Positions 16,588-23,527 of a stretch of DNA of 35,104 nt are shown in pieces (the stretch's first letter is position 1; every line of letters starts with the position of its first letter). The translations under genes were made by a program, and so were the position numbers. Source of the DNA: Phycisphaerales bacterium (GTDB lineage Bacteria > Planctomycetota > Phycisphaerae > Sedimentisphaerales > Anaerobacaceae). Location of the stretch: the NCBI GenBank assembly GCA_020352515.1, contig CP070678.1, positions 1,930,309-1,965,412 on the forward strand. Direction: 5' to 3'. The notes under the pieces are model-generated. The model ran no database searches. It had not been told where the DNA came from and saw only the letters and a list, made by a program, of their open reading frames with translations.

Positions 16588-17514
16588 TCATCGGTTTACG
16601 AAGGCCTCTACGTCACCGAGTGTTGGCATGGACGATTGTGCTCCCATTTTGGTTACGGAAAGGGCGGCAACATAGTTTGCAAACAGTGCGGCGTCGAGCA
16701 GCGATTTTCCCTGAGCCAATCCTGCGGCGAGACTTCCGGTGAATGCGTCGCCGGCGGCGGTGCTGTCGACGGCGTCGATCTTTTGAGCGGAGACGAACCT
16801 GTCCTGGTTGCGGTCTTTGAGCAGGAATCCCTTGCTTCCCATGGTTAGTATAACCGCCTTGACACCGCGGGCGAGCAGATTTTCGGATGCCGCCCGTGCG
16901 GATTTTTCATCGGTGACCTCGATTCCGGTGAGGATTTGCGCCTCTGTCTCGTTGGGAGTGAGGACGTCCACCAACCCGAGCAGTTCGCGACCAAGCTCGC
17001 GCCCCGGGGCCGGGTCCAGGACAAAGGGCACATTGAGATTGTTTGCCGTCCCGGCGGCACACTCAATCGTCTCGATCGGCACTTCGAGCTGTGCGACGAC
17101 CGCGCCGCACGAGGCGATGTCCGGCTCGGCGTTTTTGACGTCTGCGGAAAGCAGTCTGCTGTTGGCGCCCGGGGCCACGACGATAACGTTATTTCCGGCG
17201 TCGTCGACCATAATCAGGGCCACGCCTGAAGGGGCCTCGTTTGTCTGCATGACGTATTTGGTGTTGACCCCTTCTTTTTTGAAATTACTGAGGGAGTGCT
17301 CTGCGAATATGTCTTTTCCCAACTTTGCAATGAAGAAGACCTCGGCGCCCAGCTTTGCGGCGGCCACAGCCTGGTTTGCGCCTTTTCCGCCCGGGACCAT
17401 TATGAATTCACCGCCGAGTATGGTCTCGCCCACGACGGGTATTCTCTCCGATTTGACGACAAGGTCCATATTACTGCTGCCGACGACGGCTATTTTGGGT
17501 ATGGTTTGTGCCAT
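16588..17514 (-). CDS. rbsK: Ribokinase
   Basis: A 308-aa PfkB-family sugar kinase converting D-ribose and ATP to ribose 5-phosphate in the cytoplasm. 'GSSNMDL' and 'GGKGANQA' (42-49) are the N-terminal substrate-binding signature of ribokinases; 'DSTAAGDAFTG' carries the catalytic Asp256 and anion hole. Length is standard. ATG 17514 has GAGGAG 6 bases upstream. It lies between nucleoside hydrolase (53-bp gap) and a sugar transporter (54-bp gap), which fits ribose salvage from nucleosides. Confidence 0.95.
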   Translation of the reverse strand: MAQTIPKIAVVGSSNMDLVVKSERIPVVGETILGGEFIMVPGGKGANQAVAAAKLGAEVFFIAKLGKDIFAEHSLSNFKKEGVNTKYVMQTNEAPSGVALIMVDDAGNNVIVVAPGANSRLLSADVKNAEPDIASCGAVVAQLEVPIETIECAAGTANNLNVPFVLDPAPGRELGRELLGLVDVLTPNETEAQILTGIEVTDEKSARAASENLLARGVKAVILTMGSKGFLLKDRNQDRFVSAQKIDAVDSTAAGDAFTGSLAAGLAQGKSLLDAALFANYVAALSVTKMGAQSSMPTLGDVEAFVNR

Positions 17515-17567
17515 TTTTGCTCCTCAACGTGCTTGGGCTGTGGGATTGTTCGGTCTCCGGGCGGTTC

Positions 17568-18650
17568 TTATCTGGTCAGCCTCTCGACGAGGAAATCCTC
17601 GAACGCGCCGAGATCCTTCCATTCCGTCGCGCAGTTGATAACCTTGGCCTGCTCATCGATTCGGGTGTATCCGTCATCGGTGACTTTGATACCGAGCTTT
17701 TCCATTTTGGCAAGGTCGGTCGACATGGCTAAGTAGATGGCGACGGTGTCGAAGAGTGTAGTGCTGCTCGAGTTGCACTTTTGGTCCACTCTCTTCTCGA
17801 GCTCGTCCGGGCTGAGATCTTTGTTTTTGTTTAGCAGCCCCTGTCTGTACCAGGCACGGTAGTTTTCCATCAGCGCTTTGGTTAGGGGGCTGTTCCGCTT
17901 CAGGACGCTCTGATATTTGCGGTCCCTGAGGTGGACTATTCCACAGGTATCCAGAGGGGTGATTGTCATGTCCCAGAAAGCGGTGAAGACGGTTTGGGCA
18001 TCTTTTGGGAAGGCCCTGACGTTGTACTCGGCGCTGATTTTTGAGCTGCCGCCGTAGCCCCGGCGCACGCTGCCGTGCATTCCGACGAATTCGGCCTTGG
18101 CGGCTATCCTGGGTTCCCGGCGCAGCGCCGCGCCGATATTTGGCAGAGGGCCGACCGCCACGACTTTTATCCGCCGCGGCGAGTTCATGATGGTGTCGAT
18201 GAGGGCCTGGACGCCGTCCTTGTGGACCTTGCCGGGATAGGAGGCGAGGTCGTAGTCTTGGGCCCAGGCGCTCTGGCGGTGGCTGCGGTCATGTTGTTTT
18301 ATGCCGATACCTATTGGGATGTCGGTTCGGCCGACGGTTTGCAGGAATTTGGCGACTGTTTTGGCCTTTAACTCGGTATTGCCGACCTCGGTGGTGATGA
18401 GCTTGACGTCGAATTCCGGCGACTGCAGGAGCAGGGCGAGGGCCCAGGTATCGTCGATATCGTCGCATATATCGGTGTCGAAGATGACGGGTATTCTCAG
18501 GGGCGGCATAAGGGACGTCTTTTCGCCGGCAACTGAGGTCTCGGCTGTCAAAGAGAGCGTCAGAACTGCTGCAAGGGCAATGCAGCCGGCCCCAAACGCA
18601 AGGACAGAATCACCGTATCGCCCGCCGATTGATGTGTTGGTCTGACTCAT
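17568..18650 (-). CDS. Exported inosine-uridine-type nucleoside hydrolase
   Basis: A 360-aa N-ribohydrolase that splits nucleosides into base and ribose. ATG 18650 is chosen because GGGAGG lies 7 bases upstream; a TTG two codons earlier is less likely. The Ca-binding Asp cluster is at residues 58-67 (DTDICDDIDD), the family hallmark. Residues 15-42 form a signal-like hydrophobic segment ending near 'SVAG', so the enzyme probably acts in the periplasm, whereas E. coli RihA/B/C are cytosolic. The start matches a strong promoter 48-75 bases upstream. First gene of the operon with ribokinase and a sugar transporter; the freed ribose would be imported and phosphorylated. Base preference cannot be read from sequence. 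Confidence 0.9.
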   Translation of the reverse strand: MSQTNTSIGGRYGDSVLAFGAGCIALAAVLTLSLTAETSVAGEKTSLMPPLRIPVIFDTDICDDIDDTWALALLLQSPEFDVKLITTEVGNTELKAKTVAKFLQTVGRTDIPIGIGIKQHDRSHRQSAWAQDYDLASYPGKVHKDGVQALIDTIMNSPRRIKVVAVGPLPNIGAALRREPRIAAKAEFVGMHGSVRRGYGGSSKISAEYNVRAFPKDAQTVFTAFWDMTITPLDTCGIVHLRDRKYQSVLKRNSPLTKALMENYRAWYRQGLLNKNKDLSPDELEKRVDQKCNSSSTTLFDTVAIYLAMSTDLAKMEKLGIKVTDDGYTRIDEQAKVINCATEWKDLGAFEDFLVERLTR

Positions 18651-18697
18651 AATCAAGCCTCCCGAATTAGAGTTTTTATGTTTTCAGACTATCGGCC

Positions 18698-18725
18698 AAT
18701 ATAGTACGCGGCGCGGGTTTGTCAA
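18698..18725 (-). promoter_or_regulatory. Sigma70-like promoter of the nucleoside/ribose operon
   Basis: On the - strand, TTGACA (18725-18720), a 16-base spacer and TATATT (18703-18698). Transcription would begin near 18691, about 40 bases before the nucleoside hydrolase ATG. The first ten bases (TTGACAAACC) are identical to those of the FHA-GAF promoter. Confidence 0.7.
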
Positions 18726-18841
18726 AGCAATTTCGCCGTCAAGGGAATGTGGGCCGCGCGTAACGCGAAGGCCGGGGGGCATTCGCGCGGGAGCGGGCAA
18801 CGGCATCGGGGTCCGCCGCAAGATAATAATTCTGAAACCTG

Positions 18842-18870
18842 TTGAAACGAAGGGGCGGTTCTTCTAAAAT
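18842..18870 (+). promoter_or_regulatory. Sigma70-like promoter of hisA
   Basis: TTGAAA (18842-18847), a 17-base spacer and TAAAAT (18865-18870). Transcription would start near 18877, about 48 bases before the hisA ATG. It is divergent from the nucleoside operon promoter 117 bases away. Confidence 0.6.
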
Positions 18871-18896
18871 TCGGCAAATCAGTTTCGAGGAGTTCG

Positions 18897-18947
18897 ATGT
18901 ATTACGGTAATAGGGATTTTTTAGATGTATATAATACCTGCGATTGA
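18897..18947 (+). CDS. Possible 16-codon leader ORF overlapping the hisA start
   Basis: ATG 18897 follows GAGGAG by 4 bases and opens 16 codons (MYYGNRDFLDVYNTCD) before TGA at 18945-18947, out of frame with hisA and overlapping its first 23 bases. It has a better ribosome site than hisA itself. It contains no His run, so it is not a classical his attenuator peptide. It could couple translation to hisA or be chance. Confidence 0.25.
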   Translation: MYYGNRDFLDVYNTCD

Positions 18948-19638
18948 CCTGCGTGACGGCCGATGTGTTCGGCTTGTTCAGGGCGAGTATCACCGGCAGA
19001 TAACGTATCAGGAGGACCCCGTGAAGCAGGCCGTCGAATTTGCGGCCGAGGGAGCAGACTGGCTGCATATAGTGGACCTGGATGGCGCTAAGGTCGGCAG
19101 GCCGGTCAACACGAGCACGATAGCGTCGATAGCGGCCCTGGGGCGGCTGAGGATCGAAGTGGGCGGGGGGATTCGCGATGAGGCCTTGATACGGCAGTTG
19201 CTCGATATGGGTGTCGAGAGAGTCATCATCGGGACGAAGGCCGTCAGCGATTTCGAGTGGTTCGGGCAAATGGCCGAGAAGTTCAGCGGCAACATTGTGC
19301 TCGGCCTCGATGCGCGTGGCTCAACGGTGGCGACGCACGGGTGGACGCAGGAGAGCCCACAGCAGCTCTTGGAGTTTGCGAGGACGGCCGCGCGGCTGCC
19401 TCTGGCGGCGATAATATACACGGACATCTCGAAGGACGGGATGATGGCGGGACCGAACTTCGACAGGACAAAGGCGCTTGTAGATGCGGTGTCCGTGCCT
19501 GTTATCGCCTCGGGCGGTGTGAGCGAGGTGGCGGATGTCAGAAGACTTGCCGAGCTTGGCCCCGCCGCTGTGATAATAGGCAGGAGCCTTTACGAGGGGA
19601 CACTGAAGCTTTCGGACGCCATCGAGGCGGCAAAGTGA
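18925..19638 (+). CDS. hisA: HisA, ProFAR isomerase of histidine biosynthesis
   Basis: A 237-aa TIM-barrel enzyme, the phosphoribosylformimino-5-aminoimidazole carboxamide ribotide isomerase, catalysing the Amadori rearrangement before HisF/HisH. The N-terminus 'MYIIPAIDLRDG' contains Asp8; the second acid is Asp129 in 'LGLDARG'. Phosphate-binding loops 'GGGIR' (80-84) and 'ASGGVS' (195-200) are present. A stop codon directly precedes ATG 18925 in frame, so the start is fixed. AGGG lies 9 bases upstream. No other his gene is in the window, so hisA stands alone here between a nucleoside operon and a convergent PD40 gene. It ends 15 bp from the stop of that gene. Confidence 0.96.
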   Translation: MYIIPAIDLRDGRCVRLVQGEYHRQITYQEDPVKQAVEFAAEGADWLHIVDLDGAKVGRPVNTSTIASIAALGRLRIEVGGGIRDEALIRQLLDMGVERVIIGTKAVSDFEWFGQMAEKFSGNIVLGLDARGSTVATHGWTQESPQQLLEFARTAARLPLAAIIYTDISKDGMMAGPNFDRTKALVDAVSVPVIASGGVSEVADVRRLAELGPAAVIIGRSLYEGTLKLSDAIEAAK

Positions 19639-19653
19639 CAGGGGGGCGTGGCT

Positions 19654-21198
19654 CTACCTTTGCTGCCACGGTGGAGGTCCCTGTGTCTTAGGGCTTGGCT
19701 TGGTTATGGCGTCGAGGGTTATTCTGTCGGCGGTGCGAACGGCGCCGGCCAGTTTTCTCCTGCTCACCCTGACGGGCCCGGTGATGAACTCGGGCACGTT
19801 GTAGAGCTCGACGAACGAATCATAGAATCGCGGGTTTTTCTGCGGAAGGACAAACGGTTTGTGCGCCTTTCCGCTTTCGTCGATATAGCTGAAGTACAGG
19901 CGGGTGAAAACACCGGTGGGTCTTTTGCTGCTAAAGACTATCCACCGGCCGTTTGTGGACCAGGCGTGCCAGGATTCGGCAAAAGGACTGTTGCATTCGA
20001 GCCTGTCGTGTTTGCCGGAATCAAGGTGCATCAGGTAGAGGTCGCTTGTGGGTTGCCAGAGGCCGAAGCAGCCGTACTCACACATGGTGAACAGCAGAAA
20101 CCGGCCGTCGGGCGAGATTCTGGGAGTCAAGATGCTCAGGCCGGTCTGGTCGGCCGAGAGCACCGTCTCGAGCGGGCCCCACTGGTCTGATTCGACGTCG
20201 TAGCTGATGCGCACAAGGTCGTACTTGACCTGGTTGTAGCGGTCGGGAGGAAACTTTTGCTTTTCGGGCCATAGCATCGGCGCGCTCGGGAAATAGAGGT
20301 ATCGTCCGTCGGGGCTCCAGGTCGGCTGCGTTTCCAGCCGCTGCTTGTCGGCTATGGCGGGGACGGTCTTGACCGTCTGAGAGTCAACCAGGTAATACGC
20401 CAGCAGCGAGTCGTACTCAATCGCATCGCGAGCCTCGGCGCGGGCCGTATGGAAGAAGAGCCTCACGTCGTACTTGGAGAATGCGGCGATGCGGCCGGTC
20501 GGATGCCACGAGGTGTGGCCGAAGGTGGTTCCAATGGTGCTCACCTTCCTGTCGCGGACGAGCAGGGTGCCGCTGCCGTGGGCCGACGAGCGCACGCCCA
20601 GGAACATTTCTTCGGGGTTGCCCTTAAAGAAGGTGTGGCAGTTGACACAGCCATTGTCGAAGCTGCGGCCGTGCAGTATGAGCGATTCCTCGAAGCTCTC
20701 GAGATTGCGCTGATAGACGCCGAGGTTCCTGTAGAAGTTGTACTGAGGTTTCATCAGGCGATAGGCAATGTAGGGATCGATGTCGTCTCGTGCGATGGTG
20801 TTTGTGATTGTCGGATAGCGTTTCCAATTCCCGTTGTTATCCTTCACGTGAATATCGAAATGCAGCGGATTGCCGCGGTTGGCCGCGAGCAATCGGCGCC
20901 ACTGGCGCGGAGGGATTTCTATGGCGGCGGTGCGACTGGAGATTTCTATGTCCGGGGGCCGGCTCGAGCGTATTGCGACAAAGTAGGCGGCGCCCGGCTG
21001 CTCGATGCAGAAGTTCAGCGGCGCGATATTGGGGGGAATTACTATGGCGGTGTAGTCGGGGCTAATCTTTGCCGGTGTGGATACGGCGGCCGGATTCTGC
21101 GGGACTTCGGCCCCCGTCTTGTGCACGGAGAACACCAGCGCCACCGATGCAGCCGCAATGACGGGCGCCAACAGAATGCCGAGCCTTTTTGCGGTCAT
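19654..21198 (-). CDS. Exported PD40 beta-propeller protein with CxxCH heme motif
   Basis: A 514-aa protein with a signal or anchor helix at residues 5-25. An N-terminal beta-rich domain (about 45-140) precedes a single c-type heme site CVNCH (Cys184, Cys187, His188). A TolB/WD40-like propeller follows with PD40 repeats such as 'PTWSPDGRYLYF', 'PRISPDGRFLLF' and 'HAWSTNGRWIVF', and a conserved 'NVPEFI' near the C-terminus. The same order is found in the proteins at 23528-25819 and 26158-28551, but this one lacks TPRs. Probably periplasmic; heme attachment would need cytochrome c maturation proteins encoded elsewhere. Its ATG overlaps the stop of the upstream DUF6057-like membrane gene, suggesting a functional pair. 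Role unknown: electron transfer, or a structural site in substrate handling. Confidence 0.8.
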   Translation of the reverse strand: MTAKRLGILLAPVIAAASVALVFSVHKTGAEVPQNPAAVSTPAKISPDYTAIVIPPNIAPLNFCIEQPGAAYFVAIRSSRPPDIEISSRTAAIEIPPRQWRRLLAANRGNPLHFDIHVKDNNGNWKRYPTITNTIARDDIDPYIAYRLMKPQYNFYRNLGVYQRNLESFEESLILHGRSFDNGCVNCHTFFKGNPEEMFLGVRSSAHGSGTLLVRDRKVSTIGTTFGHTSWHPTGRIAAFSKYDVRLFFHTARAEARDAIEYDSLLAYYLVDSQTVKTVPAIADKQRLETQPTWSPDGRYLYFPSAPMLWPEKQKFPPDRYNQVKYDLVRISYDVESDQWGPLETVLSADQTGLSILTPRISPDGRFLLFTMCEYGCFGLWQPTSDLYLMHLDSGKHDRLECNSPFAESWHAWSTNGRWIVFSSKRPTGVFTRLYFSYIDESGKAHKPFVLPQKNPRFYDSFVELYNVPEFITGPVRVSRRKLAGAVRTADRITLDAITKPSPKTQGPPPWQQR

Positions 21199-23093
21199 TG
21201 TCTTACCCCCGAAACGCGGAAGATGTGGTAGAAGAAGTAGCTGTCACTAAAATCGCTTGCGAGGGCCGCAAAGGCGGCGTTCCTGTTTTGCCGCAGCGGC
21301 CCGTATCGCTGAACGAAGGCCTTATATCGCCGGATGGTCTCAGGGTTTATCTGCCGGCCGCGTAGGGGGACCTTATCCCTGGTCATGTCCGAGTACACCA
21401 TGATGGCTTCTTCGTAATGGCGGGGGATGCGCTCGTAGCCGAAGTCGTCGAGAAGGTGGAGGTTTTCGACCACCTTTTCGGGCCGGCGGGTCAGCAGATA
21501 CAGGGCCATGAGATACTCGAACACCATCCTGTTCTTCTTGTCCTTGAGCATATTGGTGAGCATGAATTCTTCGGAGTAGACGCTGAAGGCGTGGTCTTCG
21601 GTCCAGCCGAGCGAGCGCCACTGCTGAATCCTGGGGTCGCCGCCCGTTTGGGGTTGGCTGTCGATGCGTTCGAGCAGCTCTTCTGCGCGGTCGTGATATA
21701 TCAGATCCATGCTCATCCTGTTGAGGAACACCCGGGCGGCTTCCGGCTGGTCTTTGGCGAGGTATATAAGGGCGAGCTTCTCGAGGGCGAAGGGGCAGTT
21801 GCCCTGGATTTCGAAGGTTTCGTGTGCCCACTGCTCTGCGAGGTTGAGGTTTCCCATGTCGAGCAAGGTGTCGGATAGCATCTGGAACTTGGGGACGGAG
21901 TGAGGGACGGCTTCGGTGAACAGCAGCAGTGCTGCCCGGCTCTGGGGAAACGAGAACATCCGGTCGGCGAGGCGGCCGGTGTGGTAGAGGGCCCGATTGA
22001 CCTGGTGGTTGCAGTAGAAATCATAATCGGCCAGAGGCAATTGTGCGGCGGCTCGGAGCAGGCGGTCCCACATTCCAAGGCGGGAGCAATACGTCACCAG
22101 AAACGATTTCTTTCTGCTGCCGTTGAACGACGCACACGCGGCCGCGACGGCAACAACCGCCAGCACGAACGCTCTGGCCGCAAGCTTCGATCCGGGGCGG
22201 CGCAAAGGAGCGAAGCTCTTTTGGGGTGGCGATGCCCCGCGCTTCGGGTGCGAAGCCGGGAGGCGTTTTGACGAGATAGCGTGCCGCAGCGCCAAGAGAG
22301 CTATTGTCAGTGGAATCAGCAGATAGAGGGCCTTTGAGACGAACCGTGAAACCGAATCAATCCCGAGCATGGGCTTGGTGTCAAAGGGCAGCAGCAGCAA
22401 ATAGGCGTCGCGCACGGTCGGGCTGAACCATATTCGTGAAAGAATAAACGGGCTGGCCGGCACGGAGACCAGAATCAAGATGCACGGCAGGAGGCGCCGG
22501 GATCGCAGCTCGTGGATTGCCGCCAGGAGGGCGAAGAGCAGGCCGGCGCCACCGGCGATGTAGTACAGGATGCTGAACATAGCTACAAAGGCGCCAACGC
22601 GATATGCAGACCTGCGTAGTGGCAGGATGCCGTAGAGGACAGAGAACCAGACAGCCGTCAGCAGGGCCAAAAGTGTGGCCAACAGGTGGCTGTATCGGCC
22701 GTAGAGCATCAGAATCGCGACGGCGGGCACATAGCACAGGAGCGTTCCGCGGGCGGCTCCCGCCAGCCTTGCGAGCGCGTTCGTGCCGGCGCAGAGAAGT
22801 GACGCGAGGCAAGTTATGATCAGCGCGCCGGCCCATGAGTAATAATACCAATGGCTGAGAACGGCGGCGACGTATTCCGCCGGTCCGCCGGGATGAGAGA
22901 CGGATTGCCACAAAAAGGCCCGGTCGGTGGAGAGCTCCGGCCAGTCAATGTACACACCAAAGGCGTGGTAGAGAAGGCGAGGCTCAATTCGCAGCCAGAT
23001 GTACAGAAAGAAGAAGACGAAGAACGTCGCCGGGATGAGGACCGTATACCGGCCCGGGCTGACCGAATCTTTTTCGAGAGACGCGATCGGCAT
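21195..23093 (-). CDS. DUF6057-like multi-pass membrane protein with TPR-like tail
   Basis: A 632-aa protein. The N-terminal half (about residues 15-330) has roughly eight to ten hydrophobic helices, starting with 'FFVFFFLYIWLRI'. The C-terminal half (about 340-600) is helical and looks like TPR or SEL1-like repeats ('LNLAEQWAHETFEIQG', 'FALEKLALIYLAKDQPEAA'). This resembles DUF6057 proteins of Bacteroidetes and Planctomycetes; that assignment is from memory and not certain. GGGAG lies 6 bases before ATG 23093. It is first in a two-gene operon with a heme-motif PD40 protein, and the operon has a candidate promoter at 23225-23253. The membrane part could anchor or energise the exported partner. 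No enzymatic motif was seen. Confidence 0.75.
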   Translation of the reverse strand: MPIASLEKDSVSPGRYTVLIPATFFVFFFLYIWLRIEPRLLYHAFGVYIDWPELSTDRAFLWQSVSHPGGPAEYVAAVLSHWYYYSWAGALIITCLASLLCAGTNALARLAGAARGTLLCYVPAVAILMLYGRYSHLLATLLALLTAVWFSVLYGILPLRRSAYRVGAFVAMFSILYYIAGGAGLLFALLAAIHELRSRRLLPCILILVSVPASPFILSRIWFSPTVRDAYLLLLPFDTKPMLGIDSVSRFVSKALYLLIPLTIALLALRHAISSKRLPASHPKRGASPPQKSFAPLRRPGSKLAARAFVLAVVAVAAACASFNGSRKKSFLVTYCSRLGMWDRLLRAAAQLPLADYDFYCNHQVNRALYHTGRLADRMFSFPQSRAALLLFTEAVPHSVPKFQMLSDTLLDMGNLNLAEQWAHETFEIQGNCPFALEKLALIYLAKDQPEAARVFLNRMSMDLIYHDRAEELLERIDSQPQTGGDPRIQQWRSLGWTEDHAFSVYSEEFMLTNMLKDKKNRMVFEYLMALYLLTRRPEKVVENLHLLDDFGYERIPRHYEEAIMVYSDMTRDKVPLRGRQINPETIRRYKAFVQRYGPLRQNRNAAFAALASDFSDSYFFYHIFRVSGVRQ

Positions 23094-23224
23094 TCATCTC
23101 TCCCGGAGAACCTTCAGGTATTCACCGGTATTGCGCCGGGCCGGTTTTGCCTGAACGGAACTCAATCCCTGTCCGGATCGGCACGTCAATCATGCGTGAA
23201 CGTACACGCTGCCTATTCAGGCAT

Positions 23225-23253
23225 ATTATAGGGCCGTCACTGCGTGACAACAA
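23225..23253 (-). promoter_or_regulatory. Candidate promoter of the DUF6057/PD40 operon
   Basis: On the - strand, TTGTTG (23253-23248), a 17-base spacer and a perfect TATAAT (23230-23225). The leader would be about 125 bases. The spacer contains the palindrome at 23236-23248, so a repressor bound there would block this promoter. Confidence 0.5.
23236..23248. promoter_or_regulatory. Palindrome GTCAC-TGC-GTGAC, possible operator
   Basis: Perfect 5-bp arms with a 3-bp centre, located entirely between the -35 and -10 boxes of the - strand promoter. This is a typical place for a repressor site. Short arms mean chance cannot be excluded. Confidence 0.4.
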
Positions 23254-23336
23254 TCTTTAAGGACATTTTTGTACTGGGAGGGCAGGCCCGAAAAAAGTTG
23301 CCTTTTGAGTCAAGTTCGATTAGCGTATCAACGATA

Positions 23337-23359
23337 TTCCCAATGTCACGTGTTGGGAA
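23337..23359. promoter_or_regulatory. Inverted repeat TTCCCAA-N9-TTGGGAA, possible operator
   Basis: Perfect 7-bp arms separated by nine bases (TGTCACGTG), in the gene-free divergent stretch 23094-23527 between the two PD40 transcription units. The spacing fits a dimeric regulator. The centre holds GTCACGTG, which resembles half of the neighbouring GTCAC palindrome. No clear + strand promoter was found downstream of it. Confidence 0.4.
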
Positions 23360-23527
23360 GTCCGCCTCCGAGGCCGGGATAGCCGGTTCAAAGGCAACGA
23401 TTTCTGCGTCGTTTCGACGAGCCGGCATTGCGACGGCTCCCGCCGGGACTGCGGCGCGACCGACGAGGCTTCTGAACGGCCGCCAGAGGCGCCAGTGAGG
23501 AGCTAAGCTCAAGCAGCGTTGTCTGCC

